In this document: positions 1-7,285 of the stretch, piece after piece | How positions within the stretch are numbered: the stretch's first letter is position 1 | Layout of the letters: every line of letters begins with the position of its first letter | From: JBCDAP01 sp038747915 | GTDB lineage: Bacteria > Planctomycetota > Phycisphaerae > Phycisphaerales > UBA1924 | Direction of reading: 5' to 3' | Length of the DNA stretch: 16,596 bases | NCBI GenBank assembly: GCA_038747915.1 | Contig: JBCDJJ010000078.1 | Span: 1-16,596 of the forward strand | The notes under the pieces: generated by a model | The model's database searches: none | What the model was told of the DNA's origin: nothing | Seen by the model: the letters and a program-made list of their open reading frames with translations, nothing else | Position numbers and translations under genes: made by a program

Positions 1-141
1 CCCCCCGGGCACACACGGCTGTGGGTTTTGCGGGGGGGGCGGGGGGGTGGGGGGGGTTGGTTGGCCGCCCCCCCCGGGGGGGGGGCCTGGGGCCCCCCCC
101 CCCCCCGGCCAGTTCCGCCACCGGCCGGCTCCGCCGCCGGC
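1..141. other. Homopolymer-rich window edge, no gene
   Basis: This stretch is almost entirely G and C runs: G8 at 32-39, G7 at 41-47, G8 at 49-56, C8 at 68-75 directly followed by G10 at 76-85, and C14 at 93-106. It carries no coding signal, and normal mixed sequence resumes only near 107-120, just beyond the stop of the dehydrogenase gene. The clustered G-runs at 32-64 could in principle form a G-quadruplex. The mirror of G-runs and C-runs right at the edge looks more like low-quality sequence at a contig end than biology, so base identity here should be treated as unreliable. Confidence 0.6.
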
Positions 142-1116
142 CTACCCCGGCACGGGTGTGAGGGGCTCGCTTCCCGTCAGCACCGCCCGGATGTTCTGGG
201 CGCACAGCTGCACCATGCGGGCTCGGCACCGAGAGTCGCTCGACCCGATATGCGGCGTGAAGAGCGTGTTCTCCAGGCTCCGCAGCGCCGCCTCGACCTC
301 CGGCTCCCGCTCGAACACATCCAGACCGGCCGCGAACACCTGGCCGTCCCGGAGTGCTGCCGCCAGGGCCCGCTCGTCGATCACCGGCCCGCGGGCGGTC
401 GACACGAGCACCGCGGTCGGCTTGCACAGCGCAAAGTGCTCGGCCCGCAGCAGGTGGCGGGTCTGCGGGGTGAGCGGCGTGTGCACCGAGATGAAATCCG
501 CACGCCGCAGCCCATCCTCCATCTCCACACGCTCCGCGTTGAGCGGCGCGAGCTCGAACTGCGGCTTGGGCGACCGCGAGGCGTAGAGCACCCGCATCCC
601 CCACCCCATCGACCGCAGCGCCGTCGCATACCCGATCCGCCCCGCCCCGACGATCAGCAGCGTCTGCCCCGCGATCGGCTGACCGATGAACTCCGCCGGC
701 ATGAGCGTGCCGTGCTCGGCCCACGCCCCGGACCTGGCGAACCGGTCGCCCTCGCCGACGCGGCGGGCGGCGCCGAGCAGCAGCGCCCAGGCGATATCAG
801 CGGTGCCGTCGGTCACCATGTCCGGCGTGTGTGTGACCACAACGCCCCGGCCCCGACACGCCGGTACATCGATGTTGTCGTAGCCGACTGCACACTGGGC
901 GACGACGCGGAGCGAGTCGCCCGCGGCGTCGAGGAAGCGATCGTTCACCGGTTCACTCGTCCACGTCACCACGGCGCTCGCGCCCCGGATCCGGTCGAGC
1001 TGGGCGTCAAGATCCCGGACTGGTTCAGCGGGCATCGCCACGGTGGCATCCGGCAACCCGAGGTCGGCCTCGAAGTGCCCGGGCAGCGGCTGGCACGGCA
1101 CGATCAGATGACCCAT
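142..1116 (-). CDS. D-2-hydroxyacid dehydrogenase (glyoxylate/hydroxypyruvate reductase or glycerate dehydrogenase type)
   Basis: This 324-residue cytosolic enzyme is predicted to reduce a 2-keto acid such as glyoxylate or hydroxypyruvate to the D-2-hydroxy acid with NAD(P)H. The Rossmann dinucleotide loop GAGRIG is at residues 157-162. The family's catalytic triad is intact: Arg242 in STARGPVID, Glu271 in FEREPEV and His289 in TPHIGSS. 'VGYDNIDVPA' near residue 78 is the usual N-terminal family signature. Length matches the family (about 310-330). The ATG at 1116-1114 has a GAGG-like ribosome site a few bases upstream. The gene is divergent from the acylase gene, and its stop lies beside the homopolymer edge, so the very last codons depend on sequence quality there. 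The exact substrate cannot be read from sequence; glycerate/glyoxylate activity is the likeliest because of similarity to the GyaR/GhrB-like branch. Confidence 0.9.
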   Translation of the reverse strand: MGHLIVPCQPLPGHFEADLGLPDATVAMPAEPVRDLDAQLDRIRGASAVVTWTSEPVNDRFLDAAGDSLRVVAQCAVGYDNIDVPACRGRGVVVTHTPDMVTDGTADIAWALLLGAARRVGEGDRFARSGAWAEHGTLMPAEFIGQPIAGQTLLIVGAGRIGYATALRSMGWGMRVLYASRSPKPQFELAPLNAERVEMEDGLRRADFISVHTPLTPQTRHLLRAEHFALCKPTAVLVSTARGPVIDERALAAALRDGQVFAAGLDVFEREPEVEAALRSLENTLFTPHIGSSDSRCRARMVQLCAQNIRAVLTGSEPLTPVPG

Positions 1117-1245
1117 CGACCCTCGCGACTCACGCGGTGCGACGCGGCACCATACTGCGCACCGCGCGCCGATCTCGACCGTTCGATCTGGTCGGATCGG
1201 CCTCGATCAACGAAACCCGAGGGAAAGGCCGACGAACAGTCCGCG
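1117..1245. promoter_or_regulatory. Divergent intergenic region, promoters not resolved
   Basis: These 129 bases separate the divergent dehydrogenase and acylase genes, so promoters for both must lie here or within the gene starts. I see no convincing sigma-70 hexamer pair on either strand. The best minus-strand match is a weak TATGGT-like -10 without a good -35. No in-frame alternative start codon for the acylase was seen just upstream of its ATG at 1246, and no strong ribosome site precedes it. Confidence 0.35.
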
Positions 1246-3594
1246 ATGCCACGCCGACCCCCCCGCCGATCGTCGCCTCGCGCTCGTTCACACCGGCGAC
1301 GCGCCCTGACGCTGTCGCTCGTTTCGCTCGCCGGTCTCGCGACGGTCGCGGTCAGCTGTGTGCCGCTCCCACCGCGAGCGAACTCGGTGACGCTCGACGA
1401 GCGACTCGCGGAGTTCCCTGAGCGGTACGCCGGCCTCGGCGCGCCCGTTGAGATTCGGTGGAACGACCACGCGGTGCCCTACCTCATCGCCGAGCGGGAC
1501 GAGGATGTGCCCTACGCCCTCGGCATCGTGCACGCCCATCTACGGCTCGGGCAGATGGCAATCATCCGCCGTCTCGCCCAGGGGCGGCTCAGCGAGATGG
1601 TCGGACCGCTCACGACCGACATCGATCACCTGCTCCGCACCCTCGACCTCGGTCGAGCCGTGCCCGAAATGGAAGCCGCGCTCCCCGATGACACAAGGCG
1701 GTGGCTCCAGCAGTACGTCGATGGTGTCAACAACTACCGGGCCCAGCTCCGCCGGCCGCCCTACGAGCACCGCGTGCTCGGCCTCGATGTGGACGCCGAT
1801 CCGTGGACCATCGCCGATGTGCTCACGATCGGCCGCCTCGCCAGCGCCGATCTCAACTGGGCTCGTTGGATCACCGAACTCTCGCGCCGGAGCAACCAGG
1901 AGTGGCTGGCCTTCGCGCCGCGCGTGCGAGCGGCACAGAAAAACGGCAAGGCCAGTTTCGGACCCGGCGTTCCCACACCGCTCGACCCGATCACGGACGT
2001 CGGTCGCACGGGCAGCAACTCCGTGGTGGTGGGCGGGCAGCACACCAGTGCGGGCGCCGCCCTGATCGCCTCCGATCCGCACCTGGGCATCCGGCTCCCG
2101 AACTTCTGGTGCCTCGTGGGCATCCGCTCGCCCGGTCTCAAGCTCGTTGGTCTCACGATCCCCGGACTCCCGTTCGTGCTCGAGGGGCGCAACGAGCGCA
2201 TCGCGTGGGGCGGCACCAACATGCAGGGCGTGAGTTCGGTGCTCTACGACGTGAGCGACCTCAGGCGCGAGGCCTTTACGCCGCGCCGGGAGACCATCCG
2301 CCGCCGGTTCTGGACCGATGCGGAGGTGGTCATCCGCGAGACGCCCTTTGGACCCGATCTCTCCCGCGCCCCCTTCTTCGAGTCGCTCGATGTCGGCCCC
2401 GCAGCCCTCAAATGGCGCGGGCACGAGCCGAGCGACGAGGCGACCACATTTCTCCGCGTGCATGAAGCGGGCACATGGGACGAGTTCCTCGATGCCTTCC
2501 AAACCTATGCCGTCGGCGCGCAGAACTTCCTGTATGCCGATGTCGAGGGCCGCATCGGCCAGGTCCTCGCGATGGAGTTCGTGCCCGCAGCGGGCCGGGC
2601 CGCGATGGCCGAGGACGGGCCGGTGGTCGATCCGCGCGACGAGGCGTATCGGTGGGGGGAGGGTTTCTCACCGACCGAGCTACCCACATCGGTCGATCCG
2701 CCGAAGGGGTGGCTCATCTCGTGCAACAACACGCCGATCCGGACGGATCCGCCGCTCACGGTCACCGGTGCTGCCGATGACCGGTTCCAGCGCATGGACA
2801 CGCTGCTCGATGAGGCGGTCGCCGGCGATGGACGCGTGGACCTCGACGAGTTGAGCGCCCTTCAGCAAGACGTGCACTCGCCCGCGAGTCTGCAGTCGGC
2901 GCGGGCGATCGCGAGCCGGGTGGCCGGCGCGGAGAACTCGCCGGTGCTCGATGCGCTTCGAACCTGGGATGGCACCTACACGCGCGGCTCTGTCGGCGCC
3001 GCGGCGTATCAGCTCACGCTTCATCATCTCATCGAGACGCACTATCTCGCCGGGCAGGGCGAGACGGTCGCGGGGTTCTTCCGATCCTCGCCCGGTGCCC
3101 ACGCATTCGTGGCGGAGGACGTCGCATCCGGCGCGGTCGACGCGGAGACCGTGCAGCGCGCGATCGAGCTCGCGGCGCCCGACTTCGCCCGCTTCGGTCG
3201 GTGGGGCGATCTGCACCGCCTTCGGCTCGAGCACCCGCTCGGGTTGGTGCCCGTGCTCGGCCGGGTGTTCCGCCTGGGTGAGTTCCCGGTGCCAGGCAGC
3301 ACCTCGACCATCATGAAGCGCGCGCACACGGTGACCAATCGCCCGCACACCGTCAGCTTCGGCGCCAACGCGCGGCACCTCTCCGACATGAGCGACCCGG
3401 ACGCCAACGACTTCGTGCTGCTCGGCGGGCAGGACGGGTGGCTCGGCAGCACGGTCTACGCCGACCAGTGGCCGGTGTGGCAGCGTGGCGAGTACATTCG
3501 TCTTCCCATGCGCGAGGACTCGATCCGCACCATGTTCACCCGCTCGACCGTGCTCTCACCCGCGGAGCCACGCCACACGGAGAAGGCGGAGTAG
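1246..3594 (+). CDS. Penicillin acylase family amidohydrolase (Ntn hydrolase), exported
   Basis: This 782-residue protein belongs to the penicillin G / acylhomoserine-lactone / aculeacin acylase family, which cleaves side-chain amides and matures by autoproteolysis. The N-terminus has an Arg-rich stretch (residues 3-19) and a hydrophobic core to about residue 37. It ends in AVSC with Cys38, a weak lipobox; the HRRRALT segment is faintly Tat-like. The expected new N-terminal nucleophile is Ser257 in TG-SNS, giving an alpha part of 1-256 and a beta chain of 257-782. Family landmarks follow: DPHLG, PGLPFVLEGRNERIAWGGTN (Asn325) and the CNNTP motif with Asn494/Asn495, matching the oxyanion Asn region of penicillin G acylase. 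The ATG at 1246 is chosen because upstream translation of this frame is antisense to the dehydrogenase. It is followed after two bases by an alpha/beta hydrolase. The substrate is unknown; an N-acyl amino compound or acylhomoserine lactone is possible. Confidence 0.9.
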   Translation: MPRRPPRRSSPRARSHRRRALTLSLVSLAGLATVAVSCVPLPPRANSVTLDERLAEFPERYAGLGAPVEIRWNDHAVPYLIAERDEDVPYALGIVHAHLRLGQMAIIRRLAQGRLSEMVGPLTTDIDHLLRTLDLGRAVPEMEAALPDDTRRWLQQYVDGVNNYRAQLRRPPYEHRVLGLDVDADPWTIADVLTIGRLASADLNWARWITELSRRSNQEWLAFAPRVRAAQKNGKASFGPGVPTPLDPITDVGRTGSNSVVVGGQHTSAGAALIASDPHLGIRLPNFWCLVGIRSPGLKLVGLTIPGLPFVLEGRNERIAWGGTNMQGVSSVLYDVSDLRREAFTPRRETIRRRFWTDAEVVIRETPFGPDLSRAPFFESLDVGPAALKWRGHEPSDEATTFLRVHEAGTWDEFLDAFQTYAVGAQNFLYADVEGRIGQVLAMEFVPAAGRAAMAEDGPVVDPRDEAYRWGEGFSPTELPTSVDPPKGWLISCNNTPIRTDPPLTVTGAADDRFQRMDTLLDEAVAGDGRVDLDELSALQQDVHSPASLQSARAIASRVAGAENSPVLDALRTWDGTYTRGSVGAAAYQLTLHHLIETHYLAGQGETVAGFFRSSPGAHAFVAEDVASGAVDAETVQRAIELAAPDFARFGRWGDLHRLRLEHPLGLVPVLGRVFRLGEFPVPGSTSTIMKRAHTVTNRPHTVSFGANARHLSDMSDPDANDFVLLGGQDGWLGSTVYADQWPVWQRGEYIRLPMREDSIRTMFTRSTVLSPAEPRHTEKAE
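3585..3591 (+). promoter_or_regulatory. Ribosome binding site that fixes the hydrolase GTG start
   Basis: GGCGGAG lies inside the last codons of the acylase gene, five bases before the GTG at 3597. It supports the GTG as the start of the downstream hydrolase rather than the earlier in-frame ATG at 3438, which would place about 50 implausible residues inside the acylase gene. Initiation two bases after the acylase stop implies translational coupling. Confidence 0.55.
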
Positions 3595-3596
3595 GC

Positions 3597-4382
3597 GTGC
3601 GCTGGCTGCTCATCCGCGGGCTCGGTAGGCTGTGTGCGCACTGGCACGACTTCCCACAGATCATGCGGGAGCAGGGCGGCGCGAGCGAAGCGATCTGCCT
3701 GAACCTTCCCGGCTTCGGCGAGGCGAGCAACCGCGCCACACCGGTGTGCGTGCCGCGCACCACCGACGATCTTCGTGCCCGGTGGCTCGAGCGGTGTGAG
3801 CAGGCCGGGACCACGGGCGAACCGTGGGGGGTGCTCGGTCTCTCACTCGGCGGCATGGTGGCGCTCGATTGGCTCGAGCGGTTCCCCGGCGAGTTCGCGT
3901 GCGGCGTCGTGGTCAACACGTCGATCGGGGCCTCGTCGCACCCCTTCGAGCGGATGACGCCGACGGCGCTGCTCGCGGGCGCGAAGTCGGTGGTGGCCGG
4001 CTCCGTGCGCACACGCGAGCGCCGTGTGCTCGACCTCACAAGCGGCAAGCCGGACGCGGCGGCGGAGAAGTACCTGGACGACCGCGAGGCGATCGCCAAG
4101 GCCAACCCCATTGCGCCACTCCCGTTCGTGCGTCAGCTCTTGGCTGCGGCCCGCTATCCGGGGCCGACGCCCGGTGCCATCACCACGCCGTGTCTCGTGG
4201 TTGTCGCGGAGGGCGACAAGCTCGCGTCGCCGCGGTGCTCGGAGCGGCTCGCCGAACGACTCGGCATGCCGATCGAGCGGCACCCCTGGGCGGGGCATGA
4301 CTTCAACCTGGACGACCCGGTGTGGCTCGCCGAACGCGCCCGCGAGTGGGCGCGGAACACCATCAACGCATCAGCACCGTGA
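3597..4382 (+). CDS. Alpha/beta fold hydrolase
   Basis: This 261-residue cytosolic protein has an intact alpha/beta hydrolase catalytic triad: nucleophile Ser83 in the elbow GLSLGGM, acid Asp207 in AEGDKLAS and His234 in WAGHDFN. The strand before the usual HG oxyanion turn reads LLIRGLGR (residues 4-11), with Arg in place of His, followed by HWHDF. This RGL...HW form is one I recall from a subfamily of uncharacterised bacterial hydrolases. Substrate type (ester, lactone or amide) cannot be told. There is no signal peptide or membrane segment. Start is GTG at 3597, supported by a ribosome site and by alignment to the family N-terminus. The gene sits two bases after the penicillin-acylase-type gene, so the two are probably one operon and may act in sequence on the same class of compound. 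Its stop is nine bases from the stop of the convergent response regulator. Confidence 0.85.
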   Translation: MRWLLIRGLGRLCAHWHDFPQIMREQGGASEAICLNLPGFGEASNRATPVCVPRTTDDLRARWLERCEQAGTTGEPWGVLGLSLGGMVALDWLERFPGEFACGVVVNTSIGASSHPFERMTPTALLAGAKSVVAGSVRTRERRVLDLTSGKPDAAAEKYLDDREAIAKANPIAPLPFVRQLLAAARYPGPTPGAITTPCLVVVAEGDKLASPRCSERLAERLGMPIERHPWAGHDFNLDDPVWLAERAREWARNTINASAP

Positions 4383-4391
4383 CGCCGCGGT

Positions 4392-5045
4392 TCACCGGGG
4401 CATCGGCGCGGTCGCGGCCCGGAAGTTCCGAGCGGTGAGCACCATCCGGATGAGATCTGCAGCGTTCTTGGCCCGCATCTTGTCCATCACGTGGGCGCGA
4501 TGCACCTCGATGGTCTTCTCGCTCAGCCCGAGGATCTCGGCGATGCGGCGGTTGGGGTTGCCGTCCACCACGTAGTCCATCACCTCGGTCTCACGCTTGG
4601 TGAGGTTGTCGATGCGGTCCTCGATGTCCGAGATCTCGGTCGACTCGCGACGGATGCGGCGGTCTTGCTCGATCGCCTTCTGCACCGACTCGAGCAGCAC
4701 CTGGTCGTTGAAGGGCTTCTCGATGAAGTCGAACGCGCCGTTCTTGAGCGCTCGCACCGCCATGGGCACATCGGCGTGCCCGGTCATCACGATGACCGGG
4801 GTGAGCGAGCGGATCTCGCGCAGGTGAGCCTGCAGGTCGAGACCGGACATGCCGGGCATGCGCACGTCGAGCAGGATGCACCCCGGCTGCTCCGGATCGT
4901 GCTTCTCGACGTAGGCCGAGGCCGACTCGTACGCCTCGACGTTGAGGTTCACCGACTCGATGAGCCAGGTGAGACTCTTCCGCATGGCGGGGTCATCGTC
5001 GATGACGAAGACGGTGGGGGTCACACTGGGATTTTCATCGATCAT
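4392..5045 (-). CDS. FixJ-family response regulator (receiver + LuxR helix-turn-helix)
   Basis: This 217-residue DNA-binding response regulator has an N-terminal receiver domain (about residues 10-125). It shows the acidic pocket Asp16-Asp18, phosphoacceptor Asp60 in CILLDVRMPG, Thr88 in VMTGHAD and Lys110 in IEKPF. The LuxR/GerE helix-turn-helix occupies about 148-205, with LTKRETEVM at its start and GLSEKTIEVHRAHVMDKM as the recognition region. This arrangement and length match FixJ/TtrR/StyR-type regulators. The ATG at 5045-5043 overlaps the kinase stop by four bases (ATGA). A strong GGGAGG ribosome site sits seven bases upstream (5053-5058), so it is surely co-expressed with the kinase. 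Phosphorylation by that kinase is expected to trigger dimerisation and promoter binding. Target genes are not visible here. Confidence 0.93.
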   Translation of the reverse strand: MIDENPSVTPTVFVIDDDPAMRKSLTWLIESVNLNVEAYESASAYVEKHDPEQPGCILLDVRMPGMSGLDLQAHLREIRSLTPVIVMTGHADVPMAVRALKNGAFDFIEKPFNDQVLLESVQKAIEQDRRIRRESTEISDIEDRIDNLTKRETEVMDYVVDGNPNRRIAEILGLSEKTIEVHRAHVMDKMRAKNAADLIRMVLTARNFRAATAPMPR

Positions 5046-6316
5046 GGGGAAGCCTCCCGGACGCGGTTCGCGTCCTCGAGCGGTGGGGCGGAGCGAGGCA
5101 GGCGGATTTGGAAGGCCGCGCCGCCTTCGGCGCGGTTGCGGCAACGAAGTGATCCGCCGTGGGCGTCGATGATCGAGGTTGAGAGCGACAAGCCCAGACC
5201 CAGACCACTCGACTTCGTGGTGAAGAACGGTTCGAAGACGCGCTCGACGAAGCCCTCGGGCAACCCAGGGCCGTCGTCGAGCACCTCGATGAGAACATGA
5301 TGAAACTCGTGCTGACTCAGATGCACCGCCACGTGGCCGTGCGTGCGCTGATCATCGGTGTCGATCGCCTCGACCGCGTTGCGGACCAGATTCAGCAGCA
5401 CCTGCTGGAGTTGAATCGCGTCGCCGGACACGTAGAGGTGATCCCCGTCGACGCTCATCTCGATGCTGACGCCGCGGACGCGGGCATCCGATTCAAGCAG
5501 GCCGACCGCTTCCTTGACCGCATCGGGGAGATGGATCTCCGCTGCATGCGGTTCGGTGCGACGGACAAAGTTCCGCAGCCGCCGGATGATCTGTCCCGCG
5601 CGCTCGGCTTGCGACGCGACCTCCACCAAAGCCGAGGCGATCTCCGGCGTCGCTGAGCCCGGCTCGGCATCGATCCGGCGCGTCGAGCCCGACGCGTAGT
5701 TGGCGATCGCCGAGAGCGGCTGATTCAGCTCGTGCGCGATGCCAGCGGCGAGCTCGCCCATCGTGCCCAGCCTGACCAGGTGGGCCAGCTGCGACTGCGA
5801 CGCCCGCAGCTCTTCCTCGATGAGCTTGGCCTCGGTGATGTTCTCGTGGGCGATCACGAAGCGGTCGCTCCGCCCGTCGAAGGGCGTCACGCGGACCTGA
5901 TACCACCCCTTGCCCTCCGGCGTGTGGCACTCGTACTGCATGTAGAACCGCTCGCGCTCGCCTTGGATGACCTCGCGGATGCCGGTGTTCATGTCCAGCC
6001 CGTCGGTGCCGCAGTCCTCGGTCGCGTCGGAGCACACGGAGAGGTAGTTGTCGCCAACGTAAAAGCCGCTGGCGTCGCCGCCGTTGATCTCAGCGAATCG
6101 TCGCCAAGCGCCGTTGGCCGCGAGGATGGTGCCCTCGGAGTTGATGATCGCGACGTGGGCGGACAAGGCATCGAGCGTGCTCGCAAGGAAGTTGAGCTCG
6201 TAGTCGGGGTCGGTCGACTCAAAGGGGATTCCCCGCGTGAGTTCGCGCGTGGACACCGATCGCGTAGCCGTTCGCGCATGCGCGCGCCGCGTGATGGACA
6301 GGTCCGTGTCGCTCAT
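5042..6316 (-). CDS. PAS-domain sensor histidine kinase, soluble, FixL-like architecture
   Basis: This 424-residue kinase has no membrane segment, so it senses a cytoplasmic signal. After an Arg-rich tail comes a PAS domain (about 45-165) with Cys95, Cys102 and Cys130. Its ending YECHTPEGKGWYQVRVTPFDG-like segment is typical of a common bacterial PAS subgroup. The HisKA helix carries phosphoacceptor His195 in GIAHELNQPLSAI. The HATPase domain has the N box around Asn313 (NLVRNAVEAI), G1 DDGPG (347-351), the FEPFFTTK F box (361-368) and G2 GLGLGL (371-376). I see no haem-ligand His motif like that of true FixL, so oxygen sensing should not be assumed. The ATG at 6316 is preceded by AGGA eight bases upstream. 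It is the first gene of a two-gene operon with the FixJ-type regulator. Confidence 0.93.
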   Translation of the reverse strand: MSDTDLSITRRAHARTATRSVSTRELTRGIPFESTDPDYELNFLASTLDALSAHVAIINSEGTILAANGAWRRFAEINGGDASGFYVGDNYLSVCSDATEDCGTDGLDMNTGIREVIQGERERFYMQYECHTPEGKGWYQVRVTPFDGRSDRFVIAHENITEAKLIEEELRASQSQLAHLVRLGTMGELAAGIAHELNQPLSAIANYASGSTRRIDAEPGSATPEIASALVEVASQAERAGQIIRRLRNFVRRTEPHAAEIHLPDAVKEAVGLLESDARVRGVSIEMSVDGDHLYVSGDAIQLQQVLLNLVRNAVEAIDTDDQRTHGHVAVHLSQHEFHHVLIEVLDDGPGLPEGFVERVFEPFFTTKSSGLGLGLSLSTSIIDAHGGSLRCRNRAEGGAAFQIRLPRSAPPLEDANRVREASP

Positions 6317-6609
6317 AGGATCATCCTGGGCGCCGAGCCGCGTCGCCCGTGTCTAGTCTACTCGACTTTCCGTACTGCTTTCTCGGCAAACTAATTATTT
6401 TTCCCAGTTCACTGCGAGATTATCCGGATGAAAACAGCAAGGTGACTTAGGGGTGTCATGACGGCCCTGGGTGAGGGATATCGGCGTCTGCGTACGCCGC
6501 GTTGACCGAACAGAATACGATCGTGCCCAGCCCGCCTCGACACCGCGCTCGCCGACGCTGTACCCTCTTTTCATGGCGTGAGCGATGGTTCGCGTCCGAG
6601 ATTTGGCCC
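6317..6609. promoter_or_regulatory. Divergent control region between sensor kinase and sigma factor
   Basis: This 293-base gap holds no credible gene. It contains the window's most AT-rich patch, around 6385-6440, including an AATAAT hexamer on the minus strand, which suits promoters for the kinase operon. A perfect 6-base inverted repeat, CGGCGT/ACGCCG, lies at 6482-6487 and 6494-6499 with a 6-base loop and could be an operator or a chance match. On the plus strand a weak sigma-70-like pair, TCGACA (6537-6542) and TACCCT (6561-6566) with 18 bases between, precedes the sigma gene. No clear ECF-type GGAAC -35 is seen. Confidence 0.4.
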
Positions 6610-7257
6610 ATGAGCGCACCGACGCCACTCTCCAGCTCGACAGAACGCACCGATGACGGTGTCCCCACAAAATCCAAACAAAGCTCGGGTTCTGCGCAGG
6701 AGCCACCGCTTCTTCCCCGTATGGCAGCAGGCGATGCGAAGGCGTCGGATCTCCTCGTCAAGCGGTACGGGGGCTTAGTGTGGTCGTTGGCCCGAAAACT
6801 GAGCCCGACCGATGCCGAAGCGGAGGATGCGGTCCAAGACATCTACCTCTCGCTCTGGCAGAGCGCGGCGCGGTTCGACGAGCAGGTGGCGTCCGAGCCC
6901 ACGTTCGTGGCGATGATCGCCCGTCGACGGCTCATCGATCGGCAGCGGCGACGCTCGCGTCGCCCCGAGTATGCCGTTGAACCGGAACAGCTCGCGTTGA
7001 ACCGCAGCGACGACGACGAGGTCGCGTTACCGCCCGTCACAGGCGAGGCATCCCGTGCTGCTGCCGAGGCGTTCAAGCTTCTGAGTGAAAACCAGCAAAA
7101 GGTGCTGCGGCTCTCCATCTACGAGGGGCTGTCGCACGAAAAGATCGCACGAGCGACCAAGATGCCGCTCGGCACAGTGAAGACGCACGCTCGTCGGGGA
7201 CTGATCAAGCTCCGCGAGTTGATTGAGCAACGATCGACGCCCACCTCGTCGGCATGA
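6610..7257 (+). CDS. ECF-like RNA polymerase sigma-70 family factor
   Basis: This 215-residue sigma factor has region 2 at about residues 35-118 (AGDAKASDLLVKRYGGLVW, then EDAVQDIYLSLWQSAARF) and region 4 at about 155-206 (LLSENQQKVLRLSIYEGLS, then GTVKTHARRGLIKLRE). Domain 3 is absent, as in ECF (group 4) sigma factors. The ATG at 6610 is chosen; a TTG at 6502 would add 36 unlikely residues. Even from 6610 there is a Ser/Thr-rich, probably disordered tail of about 35 residues before region 2, and Met38 at 6721 is an alternative start. The next gene, 28 bases downstream, encodes an RskA-like anti-sigma, so this is most like SigK-type ECF factors controlled by release from a membrane protein. 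Its regulon is unknown; no matching ECF promoter was recognised upstream. Confidence 0.9.
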   Translation: MSAPTPLSSSTERTDDGVPTKSKQSSGSAQEPPLLPRMAAGDAKASDLLVKRYGGLVWSLARKLSPTDAEAEDAVQDIYLSLWQSAARFDEQVASEPTFVAMIARRRLIDRQRRRSRRPEYAVEPEQLALNRSDDDEVALPPVTGEASRAAAEAFKLLSENQQKVLRLSIYEGLSHEKIARATKMPLGTVKTHARRGLIKLRELIEQRSTPTSSA

Positions 7258-7285
7258 GGGTGGGCGACAGGAGTGCTGTTCCGCG

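Noticed and set aside
28..1245. In-frame extension of the acylase gene far upstream, giving about 400 extra residues.
   Set aside because: It runs through the homopolymer block and antisense to the well-supported dehydrogenase, and the signal peptide begins at 1246.
1540..2502. 320-residue open frame on the minus strand.
   Set aside because: It is antisense to the acylase core, including its catalytic Ser region; composition is that of a shadow frame.
6502..6609. TTG start giving the sigma factor 36 more residues.
   Set aside because: The added part is Arg/Trp-rich and unlike sigma factors, and the ATG at 6610 is already well ahead of region 2.
7254..7285. ATGA overlap at the sigma factor stop as the anti-sigma start.
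   Set aside because: That ATG is in a different frame from the anti-sigma protein; the first in-frame ATG is at 7286.
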